DNA from: CAWKMN01 sp963850765
Lineage (GTDB): Bacteria > Chloroflexota > Anaerolineae > Aggregatilineales > Aggregatilineaceae
Assembly: GCA_963850765.1 (NCBI GenBank)
Contig: CAWKMN010000004.1
Location: forward strand, 1 to 64,000
DNA: 64,000 nucleotides
Reading direction: 5' to 3'
This document shows positions 16,539 through 25,068 of this stretch, piece after piece. Made by a program: the position numbers and the translations under genes. The first letter of the stretch is position 1, and each line of letters begins with the position of its first letter. The notes beneath the pieces were generated by a model. It did no database searches and was not told the DNA's origin. It saw only the letters and a program-made list of their open reading frames with translations.

Positions 16539-17720
16539 ATGAAGAAACGAAAGGACTCCCGTCCGCAAGTTCGTGCTTTTCACATGATGGCGAAGCCGCG
16601 CGGGGCAATCTGCAACCTGGACTGCCGGTACTGCTACTTTCTCGCGAAGGAAGAGTTGTATCCGGGAAGCGATTTCCACATGTCCGACAGCCTGCTGGAG
16701 GAATACACCCGGCTGTATATCGAGGCTCAGCAGGTTCCTGAAGTCACCTTTAGCTGGCAGGGTGGCGAACCCACCTTGATGGGGCTGCCATTTTTCCGCA
16801 AAGCCGTTGCCTATCAGCAGCAGTACCAAAAGCCGGGTATGCGAATTTACAATGCCCTGCAAACGAACGGTATCGTGCTGGACGACGCCTGGGGTGCGTT
16901 CCTCCACGAACATCGTTTTCTGGTCGGCCTCAGTCTGGACGGTCCACGCGCTCTGCATGACCGTTATCGCGTCGATAAAGGCGGCCAGCCGACGTTTGAT
17001 AACGTGATGCGCGGCCTCGAATACCTGAAAAAGCACCGGGTCGAGTTCAACATCCTGACCACTGTCAATGCGTCTAACGCCGAACATCCTCTCGAGGTGT
17101 ACCGCTTTCTCCGTGATGACGCACGGGCTCCGTTTATCCAGTTTATCCCGATTGTCGAGAAGACCGGTGAGGCTGGCGGGTGTTCGGTCACGGCGCAGCA
17201 GTACGGGGATTTTCTCATCACCGTCTTTGACGAATGGGTGCGGCGCGACGTGGGCCGGACCTTCGTGCAGATCTTCGATAGTGCGCTGGCGGCGTGGACA
17301 GGACATCGCCCCGGCCTGTGCATTTTCGAGGAAACCTGCGGAACCGCCCTGGTCGTTGAGCACAATGGGGATGTCTACTCCTGCGATCATTTCGTTGAAC
17401 CCGCCTTCAAGCTCGGCAGTATCGCCGCCACACCGCTCGCTGATTTGGTTGATTCAGAGCAGCAGCGCCGCTTTGGTCACGCCAAACGAGACACTCTGCC
17501 CCGCTACTGTCTGGAATGCGAAGTGAAGTTCGTCTGCCATGGTGGCTGCCCCAAAGATCGGATTATCCATACGCCCGGCGGCGAGGCAGGACTTAATTTC
17601 CTGTGTCAGGGCTACCGTGCGTTCTTTAACCATATCGACCGGCCGATGCGGATTATGGCCCACGAACTGGCACACCGCCGACCTCCGGCCAATGTCATGA
17701 GGATTATTCAGCGGGGTTAA
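16539..17720 (+). CDS. Anaerobic sulfatase-maturating enzyme (radical SAM, SPASM)
   Basis: The 393-residue protein has the radical-SAM cluster motif ICNLDCRYCYF (Cys at about 25, 29, 32), a WQGGEPTLMG segment for SAM binding, and a C-terminal SPASM-type cysteine set including PRYCLECEVKFVCHGGCPK. This is the layout of anSME enzymes, which oxidise the active-site Cys or Ser of type I sulfatases to formylglycine in the cytoplasm without oxygen. The sulfatase directly upstream has the Cys form of the target motif, so the two should work as a pair. The ATG at 16539 is preferred over the overlapping GTG at 16536. The gene ends four bases from the convergent GT2 gene. Confidence 0.85.
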   Translation: MKKRKDSRPQVRAFHMMAKPRGAICNLDCRYCYFLAKEELYPGSDFHMSDSLLEEYTRLYIEAQQVPEVTFSWQGGEPTLMGLPFFRKAVAYQQQYQKPGMRIYNALQTNGIVLDDAWGAFLHEHRFLVGLSLDGPRALHDRYRVDKGGQPTFDNVMRGLEYLKKHRVEFNILTTVNASNAEHPLEVYRFLRDDARAPFIQFIPIVEKTGEAGGCSVTAQQYGDFLITVFDEWVRRDVGRTFVQIFDSALAAWTGHRPGLCIFEETCGTALVVEHNGDVYSCDHFVEPAFKLGSIAATPLADLVDSEQQRRFGHAKRDTLPRYCLECEVKFVCHGGCPKDRIIHTPGGEAGLNFLCQGYRAFFNHIDRPMRIMAHELAHRRPPANVMRIIQRG

Positions 17721-17724
17721 GCCT

Positions 17725-18933
17725 TTACTCCACCCGCGCGGCCTTGCCCCCTGGCAGCATACGATACGTACTCCCGCGCCAGATGAAGGTCCGCTGGACG
17801 AGGGCGCGTGCCCACAACGCCGGTGCGAAAAACGTATCGAGCATAAACAACTGCGCGTAGGCCATCCACGAGAAGCTGCGGCCCAGGCGGATTCGATCCA
17901 GGTCATAGGCAATCGCCAGCCGCAGCCAGATGAAAAACCACCACGTCCGGCGGCCCCACCAGCGCCCCTCGTGCTCGGTGATAAAACTCAGCAGGAACCC
18001 GACATGCAGCGGGTTGGTCAGCGGCCACAGCCAGAACGCCGGCGGCTGGCAGGCGCGCGTGGTGATCAGCTTGCGGAGCAGGTGGTTGGTGGCATCGTTC
18101 ATCGTGGCTGGCTCTGCCACGATGCGTGCTGGGACCGGCACCGCCTCGATCTGGTAGCCGATCTCGCGGACGGCGCGGCCCAGGCTGATGTCCTCCGCGA
18201 CATCGTCGAGCAGGTGCAGCAGCCCGCCCATCTCATCCAGCACAGCGCGGCGCAGCACGATAAATCCGCCGGACAGCGAGCGCAATCGGTGATAGAGCGC
18301 GGCCAGGGGCAGGCTCGTTCCGTGCATGTGGTTGCTGTACAGCGCGATCAGCACGTCGCCACCAGAGCCCGGGACGGCGGAACGGGTCCGCTGCTCCGGT
18401 TCCAAGGTGAGCGGTGGCGCGAATACTGCGCCCGTGCTCGGGACGGCGAGCGCGGCCAAGGCGGCGTTCCACAATTCTGCGCTGACCTGCACGTTGGCAT
18501 CGACAAAGGCGATCACATCGCCGGTAGCGGCCTGAACGCCCGCGTTCAGGTTGTGGATCGTGCCGGCATGCGATCCCGCCGGGCCGCTGATCAGCGCGCG
18601 CACCGCGCCGGGGTAGTGCGCGGCGACTTCCTGCGCGATCGGGTAGGCGGGATCCTGCTCATCCTCCACTACGAGAATCACCTCATAACGCGGCGTCGGC
18701 CCGGTGATCGCGATCAGGTGCAGCAGGGCGAGCGTATCGGGTGTTTTGCCGCGCAGTGGGACGATCACGCTGATCGACGGCTCAAAATCGTCCGGGGCCG
18801 GCTGTGGATCGCGCCGCCAGAAGCGCCGGTTCGCGAGGTAGACGAGCAGTTGGTAAAGCGTCGAGAAGATCAGCGCGTTGACCAGCAGGGTCTCGATGGC
18901 ATAACGCACATGCTTCGAGGTGAGAATCGGCAT
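17725..18933 (-). CDS. Membrane glycosyltransferase family 2 (GT21/ceramide-glucosyltransferase-like)
   Basis: The 402-residue protein opens with a membrane segment at about residues 12-34 (IETLLVNALIFSTLYQLLVY). A GT-A domain follows: SISVIVPLRGKTPD, EVILVVEDEQDP, GDVIAFVDANVQV (DxD-like), and a DDVAEDISLGRAV acid motif. The C terminus is hydrophobic. The FVDANVQV and 'DDxxEDxxLG...' signatures match the GT21-like subgroup that glycosylates lipids such as ceramide or hopanoid precursors. The acceptor is therefore probably a lipid. It is flanked upstream by a repeat element and downstream converges on the sulfatase maturase gene. Confidence 0.75.
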   Translation of the reverse strand: MPILTSKHVRYAIETLLVNALIFSTLYQLLVYLANRRFWRRDPQPAPDDFEPSISVIVPLRGKTPDTLALLHLIAITGPTPRYEVILVVEDEQDPAYPIAQEVAAHYPGAVRALISGPAGSHAGTIHNLNAGVQAATGDVIAFVDANVQVSAELWNAALAALAVPSTGAVFAPPLTLEPEQRTRSAVPGSGGDVLIALYSNHMHGTSLPLAALYHRLRSLSGGFIVLRRAVLDEMGGLLHLLDDVAEDISLGRAVREIGYQIEAVPVPARIVAEPATMNDATNHLLRKLITTRACQPPAFWLWPLTNPLHVGFLLSFITEHEGRWWGRRTWWFFIWLRLAIAYDLDRIRLGRSFSWMAYAQLFMLDTFFAPALWARALVQRTFIWRGSTYRMLPGGKAARVE

Positions 18934-18989
18934 AGGACCTCCAACTCAGAGCAGGCGAACGGACCGCGCGACGTGCTGGACGGCGATCG

Positions 18990-19170
18990 CAACAGACGCA
19001 TGCGCATAATCGCCCCTATCCGGGCTGCTCGGTTGCCCCTTTCCCCGTGCGCGAGGAGCACGCCTGGAGTAAGGGGAGAGCTCAAGTCCCTCTCCACCCG
19101 GTGGGGAGGGATTTAGGGAGGGGCTAGCGCACGGGAAAAGCCAGACGGCAGAGGGGGTACAAATGAATAA
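18990..19170. repeat. Dispersed GGGAGGGATTTAGGGAGGGG element
   Basis: The block contains AAGTCCCTCTCCACCCGGTG, GGGAGGGATTTAGGGAGGGG and CACGGGAAAAGCC. The same order recurs at 59434-59602, including the CGGGAAAAGCC and CACCCTC tail. Two copies at distant sites with matching order mark it as a dispersed element; I see no open reading frame that resembles a protein family. Confidence 0.55.
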
Positions 19171-19176
19171 CACCCT

Positions 19177-19923
19177 CTAGAGCTTCTCCGCCAGCCAGCG
19201 CAACGTGATCCCGAAGACTTCCTGCCGCCAGAGGGGATGCTGAAACGTGTGATTCGCACCCTCGATAAGATGCATCGTCCCGCGCGTGCTGAGAGCCGCC
19301 AGCAGCGCCCCGGATTCATCCCCTGGGACAATATCATCGGCCGTGCCGTGGATCACGAGGCCGGGTCCCTGGTAGCGGTGCAGGGCTCCGGGAATGTCCA
19401 GGGTCGGCATCTCCGCCTGGAAAACCCGCCCAACGCGCAGCCCGCCATAGATCCCCGCCATCGGCCCCTCGGTCTCGTACAGATCGGGGTGATTGCTGGG
19501 TTTGCAGAAGGCGTTCCAGAAGACGGCTGCTTTGACGCGCTGATCCTGCCCCGCCAGCAGCGCGGTTACGCCGCCGCCCATGCTGAGGCCCACCACGCCG
19601 ATCCGGTTCATGTCCAGGCCGGGTTGTCCGGCGAGCCAATCCAGCGCCGCCGCGGCATCCGCGACCTCGGTACGGAGGGTGAACTCATCGAACTCGCCAT
19701 CACTGTCGCCAGAACCGTAGAAATCGAAGCGCAGCACGACAAAACCCGCATCCGCAAGGCAGCGCGCGAACTGCACAAACAGCCGCTGATCCTCAATATG
19801 CTGGCCGGTGAAGCCATGCAGCAGCATCACGACGGGCGCGGGATCCGTCGCCGCCGGGCGGTGCAGCATGCCGCGCAGGGTGCCGAGCGGCCCCTGAAAC
19901 TCGACAGCCTGGACACTGCTCAA
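19177..19923 (-). CDS. Alpha/beta-hydrolase (esterase/acylhydrolase-like)
   Basis: The 248-residue protein is a compact alpha/beta-hydrolase. It shows VVMLLHGFTGQHIEDQRLFV near residue 32 (oxyanion region), RFDFYGSGDSDGEFDEFT, and the nucleophile elbow GLSMGGG (Ser about residue 124). A late segment GTADDIVPGDES supplies the Asp and GANHTFQHP the His. The pattern HGFTG...GSGDSDG is common in cinnamoyl- and acyl-esterase-like proteins; the substrate is not predictable. The start is TTG at 19923, overlapping the stop codon of the TPR gene (TTGA), so the two are translationally coupled. Confidence 0.8.
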   Translation of the reverse strand: MSSVQAVEFQGPLGTLRGMLHRPAATDPAPVVMLLHGFTGQHIEDQRLFVQFARCLADAGFVVLRFDFYGSGDSDGEFDEFTLRTEVADAAAALDWLAGQPGLDMNRIGVVGLSMGGGVTALLAGQDQRVKAAVFWNAFCKPSNHPDLYETEGPMAGIYGGLRVGRVFQAEMPTLDIPGALHRYQGPGLVIHGTADDIVPGDESGALLAALSTRGTMHLIEGANHTFQHPLWRQEVFGITLRWLAEKL

Positions 19924-20489
19924 GCCTGGTCGTCCTCGTCATCAGCTTTGGGCACACCCGTGCCGGATATTTTGTTGCGCACACCGAGCAGCTTCTTCAT
20001 CATCTTCTGGCGCGCGTTCGGATTCTTGATGTAGTCCAGGCCGATCTCGTAGGTCGAGGCGGCTTGCATCAGATGGCCGCCGCGGAACTGGAGATCGGCA
20101 ATCGCCAGCACGGTTTCGCCGTAGTTCTGTTCATCGCCCTGCTCGATGAAGATCGACGAGGCTTCGCGGTAGTTGGTCATCGCCTGCTCGCTGTTGCCCA
20201 TTTTGGCGTAGACACGCGCCATGTTGCCGAGCACCTGCGCACGGCGGTGATCGTCGTTGATCTGGGTGAAGACGGCGAGCGCCTGGTTCATCTGGTCCAG
20301 GGCGGGTTCGTCCTGATCCAGCGAATGGAGCGCCAACCCCAGGTTCACGCGCATCTCCGCCGCCATATCGGCCGTGCCCGCGCTTTCGTAAGCGGCGATC
20401 GCTTCACGGAAGGTCGCCGCGGCGTCTTCATGATCGCCTTGCAGATACTGCTGCACACCCTTTTCTTTGAGTTCGTCACCCGTTGGCAT
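19920..20489 (-). CDS. Tetratricopeptide-repeat protein
   Basis: This 189-residue soluble protein is built of TPR units with the usual 34-residue spacing: EKGVQQYLQGDHEDAAATFR, MRVNLGLALHSLDQDEPALD, LGNMARVYAKMGNSEQAMTN and a fourth around GETVLAIADLQFRGGHLMQA. TPRs bind partner proteins; no enzymatic domain is present. The gene has a good AAAGGAG ribosome binding site before the ATG at 20489 and is followed by the overlapping hydrolase gene, with which it probably forms a two-gene operon. The acidic C terminus (ADDEDDQA) is disordered. Confidence 0.8.
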   Translation of the reverse strand: MPTGDELKEKGVQQYLQGDHEDAAATFREAIAAYESAGTADMAAEMRVNLGLALHSLDQDEPALDQMNQALAVFTQINDDHRRAQVLGNMARVYAKMGNSEQAMTNYREASSIFIEQGDEQNYGETVLAIADLQFRGGHLMQAASTYEIGLDYIKNPNARQKMMKKLLGVRNKISGTGVPKADDEDDQA

Positions 20490-20526
20490 AAATAACTCCT
20501 TTTACTGAATAGTCTCAAGCGGCCAC

Positions 20527-20549
20527 TTATAGTCCCGCAACAACTATAA
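20527..20549. promoter_or_regulatory. Inverted repeat upstream of the TPR/hydrolase operon
   Basis: TTATAGT (20527-20533) and ACTATAA (20543-20549) are perfect 7-base arms separated by 9 bases. The site lies about 40 bases upstream of the TPR start and could be an operator, or include the -10. The divergent gene encodes a helix-turn-helix regulator, which makes it a candidate binder. Confidence 0.35.
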
Positions 20550-20699
20550 CCTCATCGAGAATCCGCTCGCGGAGACGGGGGTTTACGAGCGGTCCATTGA
20601 GTTGGCATAAACACAATCCCCATCTCAGCTTACGGTTGGCATTGTAGCATCGGTGGCGGGGTTTAGACCAGTCCGCGCGGCGGCCCTTCAGCTTTGCGC

Positions 20700-20722
20700 G
20701 CACCTCCCACACCTCGTATAAT
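20700..20722 (+). promoter_or_regulatory. Candidate promoter of the double-HTH gene
   Basis: A perfect TATAAT at 20717-20722 lies 39 bases upstream of the start codon; a poor -35 (TTGCGC) lies about 17 bases further up. Confidence 0.45.
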
Positions 20723-20761
20723 TGCACTCAAACGGTGGCCCGCCCCTGGGGAGGTACGAAG

Positions 20762-21508
20762 ATGAGTTTTGATGATATTGCAGCCCGCCTGCGCAAGCAC
20801 GCGGACCAGAAAACCGAGAAGACCCAAGCCCCGCCCAACTTCGAGGAGCTCTACCTGCTGCGCGCGCGTATCCTGGGGGTGCTGATTCGTGACGCGCGCC
20901 AGGCCGCCGGGCTGGATCTCGATCCTTGCGCCGGGCAGATCAACGTCAGCCCTGCCACACTTGAGTCATGGGAACTCGGCAAGTCCATGCCCAGCCTGCC
21001 GCAGATCGAACTGCTGGCCTATACGCTCGGCGTGCCGATCAGTCACTTCTGGGGCACCTCGACGCTGCTGGAGCGCAACGCCCGCGAGGATGTCGATATT
21101 GACGAGTACGTAACGCTGCGCAATCACCTGATTGGCGCGCTGCTGCGGGCCGCGCGCGAACAGGCGAATCTCACTCCGGAGCAGTTGGCCGCCGAGGCGG
21201 GCATCCCGGCCAGCAATATCATGGCCTACGAACTTGGCCAGCGCCCCGTCCCGACGCCGATCCTGGCGACGCTGGCCTCAGTCTGCCGCGTGAACCTCTC
21301 CTATTTCCTCGAAAATGGCAATAAGGTGGGGACTTTCCTGATGCTGCAGGAGGATCTGAAAAATTTCAGCGGCATGTCACCGGAGCTGCGGCGGTTCGTC
21401 TCATCGCCCACCAACCAGCCGTACATCGAGCTGGCGATGAAGCTCGCCCAGATGGGCACCGCAGAGCTGCGCGGTGTGGCCGAAGCGCTGCTCGAAATCA
21501 CACTCTGA
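20762..21508 (+). CDS. Transcription regulator with two XRE-type HTH domains
   Basis: The 248-residue protein has two helix-turn-helix modules of the Cro/C1 type. The first spans about residues 36-98 (LIRDARQAAGL, VSPATLESWELGKSMPSLPQ, LAYTLGVPISHFW); the second about 115-178 (LLRAAREQANL, IPASNIMAYELGQRPVPTPI, LASVCRVNLSYF). Both have the classic 'W/YE.G...P' recognition context. A C-terminal ~60-residue helical part follows (ELRRFVSSPTNQPYIELAMK). Tandem XRE domains within one chain could bind two half-sites without dimerising. The gene diverges from the TPR/hydrolase operon. GAGG precedes the ATG at 20762. Confidence 0.8.
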   Translation: MSFDDIAARLRKHADQKTEKTQAPPNFEELYLLRARILGVLIRDARQAAGLDLDPCAGQINVSPATLESWELGKSMPSLPQIELLAYTLGVPISHFWGTSTLLERNAREDVDIDEYVTLRNHLIGALLRAAREQANLTPEQLAAEAGIPASNIMAYELGQRPVPTPILATLASVCRVNLSYFLENGNKVGTFLMLQEDLKNFSGMSPELRRFVSSPTNQPYIELAMKLAQMGTAELRGVAEALLEITL

Positions 21509-21525
21509 AAAGTCTCTCAGGGGGC

Positions 21526-21554
21526 TTGACTTTTCGGCTGACTGAGCGCACAAT
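21526..21554 (+). promoter_or_regulatory. Promoter of the cold-shock gene
   Basis: TTGACT at 21526-21531 and CACAAT at 21549-21554 are 17 bases apart. The predicted leader is about 140 bases long, as is typical for cold-shock mRNAs. Confidence 0.6.
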
Positions 21555-21591
21555 AGACAATGTAGTGGAGCAGGATGTTCGCAGTACCGGA

Positions 21592-21635
21592 AATCCCCCC
21601 CGGCGTAGAAACACCGCGCACGGGGGTTGTTTTTT
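21592..21635 (+). promoter_or_regulatory. GC hairpin plus T-run in the cold-shock gene leader
   Basis: CCCCC at 21595-21599 pairs with GGGGG at 21622-21626, followed by TTGTTTTTT. It looks like an intrinsic terminator placed inside the leader, between promoter and coding region. It could act as an attenuator or as a temperature-sensitive structure. Confidence 0.5.
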
Positions 21636-21704
21636 GGATGGGAACTCCTCCACGACACACGGTCTTTTTGGTTTTCTTTGCAGTAGGAAGGAGAATCCCC
21701 AGCC

Positions 21705-21917
21705 ATGTCGGATCGGATTACTGGCACCGTGAAATGGTTCAACAGCCAGAAAGGGTTCGGCTTTATTGAGCGCGAAGGCGGGCCGGATGTCTTCGTGCAT
21801 TACAGTGCAATCACTGGTAATGGCTACCGCGAACTGCACGAGGGCGACCGCGTGGAGTTCACTATCACCAGCGGGCCGAAGGGGCCGCAGGCGAGCGAAG
21901 TTGTCAAAGTGCCGTAA
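21705..21917 (+). CDS. Cold-shock protein (CspA family)
   Basis: The 70-residue protein is a single cold-shock domain. It has RNP1 GFGFIER (residues ~18-24) and RNP2 VFVHYSAI, and the N-terminal TGTVKWFNSQKGFGF typical of the family. It binds single-stranded RNA or DNA and acts as an RNA chaperone. Length matches the family exactly. GGAAGGAG precedes the ATG. The long leader with a hairpin and the downstream terminator make it a single-gene transcript. A closer symbol (cspA, cspB and so on) cannot be assigned. Confidence 0.95.
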   Translation: MSDRITGTVKWFNSQKGFGFIEREGGPDVFVHYSAITGNGYRELHEGDRVEFTITSGPKGPQASEVVKVP

Positions 21918-21940
21918 ATAACGCACGTAGCTGATCCAGG

Positions 21941-21968
21941 GGGATGCCGCGCGCATCCCTTTTATTTT
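21941..21968 (+). terminator. Rho-independent terminator of the cold-shock gene
   Basis: GGGATGC (21941-21947), loop CGCGC, GCATCCC (21953-21959), then TTTTATTTT. It sits 24 bases past the stop codon. Confidence 0.85.
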
Positions 21969-21996
21969 GCGCCGTTTAGATTGCGCCGGGCCCGCT

Positions 21997-23895
21997 TCAC
22001 CGCACGTTGAGCGTCCCCACGCTCGCATAATCCCCGCCATCGGCCGCCGGGAGGATTACCCCGTCCCACCATGTATAGAGCTTCACACCCACGGTATATG
22101 TTCCGGGTGCGAGATCGTCGGTCAGTGTGTGCGCGTCAAAGACGATACCGCCCGGCGTCCAGGCGCTGGTCGGTGCGCGGCCGTTGGCGGGATAGCTGTC
22201 GTGCTGCGCGCGGAGCACCCCTGCTTCGTCCAGCAGAAATACTGAGACACTGTAATCGACCGGCGGCGTGTCAGCGGCGCTCCACCACAGCAGGATCGGC
22301 ACGTCCTCCCCCGCAGAAACGCTCTCCGGCCACGCCGCGCGGCGCAGCGTGATCGAATCGCCAAAGCGCGCGATCGTGTCCTCAAGCGTTGTTGCGCGAT
22401 CGTAGCGATAGGCGTAGATCGGATTACCGTGGTGCTCGTATTGCAGCGCCGCCGTGCGGACGAATCCGGCACCGGCCAGCACGTCAAATACATCGTGTTT
22501 TTTCGCTTCGTCGCCCCAGTACGCCAGCCACAGCCCGGATGTCTCGCTCACCATGGCTTGCAGGTGGGGGATAAACTCGCCGCGATAGCGCTTGCGCAGA
22601 TCATAGAGCGAGATCGCGACATCCGTGCCTTCCGCTTCTTCAGGCAGCAGATTGACGATCTGATCGATGTCCACCGGCAGTTCCAGCGAAAAGTGATACC
22701 AGGCGGTCGCATGTTCGCCTTCGACATCCAGCAGCACCGGCTCGCCCGCGAGGACAAATGGAGCGACATCGGCGGCCATCTCGCGCCAGGGGGGTTTGTC
22801 GAAATAGGAACTGGTGGTAAGCAGGTTGTTCGTCAGCACCAGCACCACCAGGAACAGCGCGCCGTAGCGCTCGAAGACCAGAAAGCTGAACCCGACCAGC
22901 AGCGCGATCGCGGGCATGATCACTGAGATGTTGCGATCCGTCAGCAGGGGATAGCGGCTGTGCAGCCCGACGGTGATCAGGAGCGGCACGCCGAGCCACA
23001 AGCCCGCCAGCAGCGCCGCCGCGATCCGCCGCGGACGCGGGACATTCGCCATCACACCCGGCAGACGGCGCAAAAACGGTGCGATCAGCCCGGCCAGCAG
23101 CAGCAGGCCGTAGAGCGCGACCGGTTTGCCGAGCGACTCGGTCGAGAGATAGTCGATGGTATGGCGGTTGAGCGGCATGCCGTGAATATTCAGCACTTCG
23201 CTGTCCACCGGCGTATTCACGAACTGGTGCACGACGACCGGCAGCCACGGCACAAACGCCAGCGCGACCAGGGCGTTGAGCGCGACAAAATGCTTCCACC
23301 GGCTGCGATCGCGCAGGGTGATCAGCGCGTGCAGCAGAATGGCGATGTTCAGCATGTAGCAGTAGTAGTGCAGGTACAGGCCGAACACCGACGCCAGCAC
23401 GAATCCGAACCCGCTGCCGTGGCCCGGATCGCGCCGCCAGCGCACATAAAACAGCGCGATGACGATCATCGCGAAGAAGATGATCGGATAGTCGCGGACT
23501 TCCTGTGTCAGCACGACGTGCTTATCCATCAGCGTGAAGGCCAGCGCCGCACCGACCCCCGCCGCCGGATGCAGCATCTCGCGTCCCAGGCGGTAGATCA
23601 GGGCGATGCTGGCGATGGAGAACAGGACGGTGATATAGCGCAGAGCCAGCACCGAGTTCCCAGCCACAAGATCCCACGCGCGCAGCAGCACCGAGTAGAC
23701 CGGGCCATGATGGTCATGGACCATGGTCATTGTCAGGTCGCGCACCGTATCGCCGCGCGCCAGCCAGATCGACCAGCCCTCGTCGCCCCACATGCCCTGG
23801 GCGTTCAGGTCGTGAATCCGCAAAACAGCCGCCAGCAGCAGCACGGCGACCATCGCGGGGAATGTCCAGTTATCGGTTCGGGAATGTCTTGGCAT
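21997..23895 (-). CDS. Polytopic GT39-like glycosyltransferase (ArnT/PMT superfamily)
   Basis: The 632-residue protein has a first membrane helix (FPAMVAVLLLAAVLRIHDL) directly followed by GMWGDEGWSIWLARG, the Asp-Glu motif in the first extracytoplasmic loop that is catalytic in GT-C enzymes of the ArnT/PMT type. About ten more hydrophobic segments follow to residue ~400, including LYLHYYCYMLNIAILLHALI. The last ~230 residues are a soluble domain with SVSAGEDVPILLWWSAADTP and APGTYTVGVKLYTWWDG. The enzyme would transfer a sugar from a polyprenyl phosphate donor outside the membrane. The C-terminal beta domain resembles the end of the 901-residue protein at 25069. The ATG at 23895 is chosen over an upstream in-frame codon. 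Confidence 0.7.
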   Translation of the reverse strand: MPRHSRTDNWTFPAMVAVLLLAAVLRIHDLNAQGMWGDEGWSIWLARGDTVRDLTMTMVHDHHGPVYSVLLRAWDLVAGNSVLALRYITVLFSIASIALIYRLGREMLHPAAGVGAALAFTLMDKHVVLTQEVRDYPIIFFAMIVIALFYVRWRRDPGHGSGFGFVLASVFGLYLHYYCYMLNIAILLHALITLRDRSRWKHFVALNALVALAFVPWLPVVVHQFVNTPVDSEVLNIHGMPLNRHTIDYLSTESLGKPVALYGLLLLAGLIAPFLRRLPGVMANVPRPRRIAAALLAGLWLGVPLLITVGLHSRYPLLTDRNISVIMPAIALLVGFSFLVFERYGALFLVVLVLTNNLLTTSSYFDKPPWREMAADVAPFVLAGEPVLLDVEGEHATAWYHFSLELPVDIDQIVNLLPEEAEGTDVAISLYDLRKRYRGEFIPHLQAMVSETSGLWLAYWGDEAKKHDVFDVLAGAGFVRTAALQYEHHGNPIYAYRYDRATTLEDTIARFGDSITLRRAAWPESVSAGEDVPILLWWSAADTPPVDYSVSVFLLDEAGVLRAQHDSYPANGRAPTSAWTPGGIVFDAHTLTDDLAPGTYTVGVKLYTWWDGVILPAADGGDYASVGTLNVR

Positions 23896-23928
23896 GGCGG
23901 CGAATTGTACCGCGCCCAAAGCTAAGTT

Positions 23929-24071
23929 TATAGTTGTTGGTGATTGGTTTTTGTTTCTTAGTTCCTGGTTTAGTCTCCCGCCCTGACATAGGACCCGGCA
24001 GCCCGGCCAACCTTGTCTTCGCTCTTTTCTTCCTCAATTATCTCTGTGGCCTCTGTGCTCTCTGTGGTAAA
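23929..24071. repeat. Two dispersed-repeat fragments
   Basis: TATAGTTGTTGGTGATTGG at 23930 onward belongs to the low-complexity TTGG/TTAG family, and CTCTGTGGCCTCTGTGCTCT at 24042 onward belongs to the CACAGAG family. They lie between divergent genes; any promoters must overlap them. Confidence 0.5.
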
Positions 24072-24126
24072 ATGCTTTGGTGAATATGAAACACTGACTC
24101 AGTTAGGTTAGTCGAAACGAATTCCT

Positions 24127-25050
24127 ATGGTCCCCGAGCTTAACAAGCGCCAGCTTTTGATCCACCTCTCGATTGTCGCCGCGATTCTGATCGGCGTTGC
24201 CATCTTGACCGGCACCTTCCCCAACACGGAACTGATCGCTGCGGCGTTCGTGTTCTCGTTCATGTGGACAGGCAATGGGCGGCGCTTCCTGCTGGAATTT
24301 TTCCCCTTTCTGATCCTGCTGGTTACGTACAAGCAGATGCGCAACTTCGCCGACGATCTGACGAACAACGACATCAACATCACGAACCTGATCCGGTGGG
24401 AGAAAAGCCTGTTCGGCGGCACGCTGCCGAATTATTGGGTGCAGCAGCATCTCTGGGGACACTTTTATACGCCCGTGCTGGACGTGATCACCAACACGCT
24501 TTATCTCTCGCATTTCCTCTCGCCGCTGGTGATCTCCGCCATTCTGTGGCAAAAGCGCCGCGCGATGTACTGGGCGTTTGCCATCGCGCTGGTCGTGCTG
24601 TCCTATGCCGCGTTTGCGACCTACGTGCTGTTCCCAGCCGCGCCGCCGTGGTGGGCCACGTTCTACGGCTATTTGCCGGATCAGCCGATTACGCTTGATC
24701 ATTTCGTGACGGATGGCGCATCCCTGGCTAAGGGTGCGAATCCCATTGCCGCGATGCCCTCGCTGCACGCCGCCTATCCCACCTTTATCGCGATGGTGGC
24801 GATCTACGTATGGGGAAAGCGGGCAATCCCGGTGGTTCTGCTGCCGCTCGGCGTGGTCTTCTCGACCGTCTATCTCGGTCACCATTACGTCATCGACGCG
24901 CTGGCTGGTGCGGCCTACGCGCTGATCGTCTTTTGCACCGTCTATCTGTGGGCCGTGCGTTTTACCGCCCGGCATGCGATCTTCGCCCGCGCGCCGATCC
25001 CGCAGCACGCCGCGTCCCAATCGCTTCCCCGCCCCGGCGCCGGAAAATAG
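24127..25050 (+). CDS. PAP2-superfamily membrane phosphatase (inositolphosphotransferase-like)
   Basis: The 307-residue protein has about six membrane helices. The PAP2 active-site motifs are visible as a divergent C1 region near YVLFPAAPPWW, C2 AAMPSLHAAYPT (residues ~215-226) and C3 GHHYVIDALAGAAYA (His, about 258). The set AMPSLHAAYP and GHHYxxD is typical of the Aur1/Ipt1-like branch that transfers phosphoinositol or dephosphorylates lipid phosphates. With GT39-like and other membrane proteins next to it, it may recycle polyprenyl phosphate or modify a membrane lipid. It is followed 18 bases later by the 901-residue membrane protein, likely in one operon. Confidence 0.75.
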   Translation: MVPELNKRQLLIHLSIVAAILIGVAILTGTFPNTELIAAAFVFSFMWTGNGRRFLLEFFPFLILLVTYKQMRNFADDLTNNDINITNLIRWEKSLFGGTLPNYWVQQHLWGHFYTPVLDVITNTLYLSHFLSPLVISAILWQKRRAMYWAFAIALVVLSYAAFATYVLFPAAPPWWATFYGYLPDQPITLDHFVTDGASLAKGANPIAAMPSLHAAYPTFIAMVAIYVWGKRAIPVVLLPLGVVFSTVYLGHHYVIDALAGAAYALIVFCTVYLWAVRFTARHAIFARAPIPQHAASQSLPRPGAGK

Positions 25051-25068
25051 TCGTGAGGGGCGCGAGAT

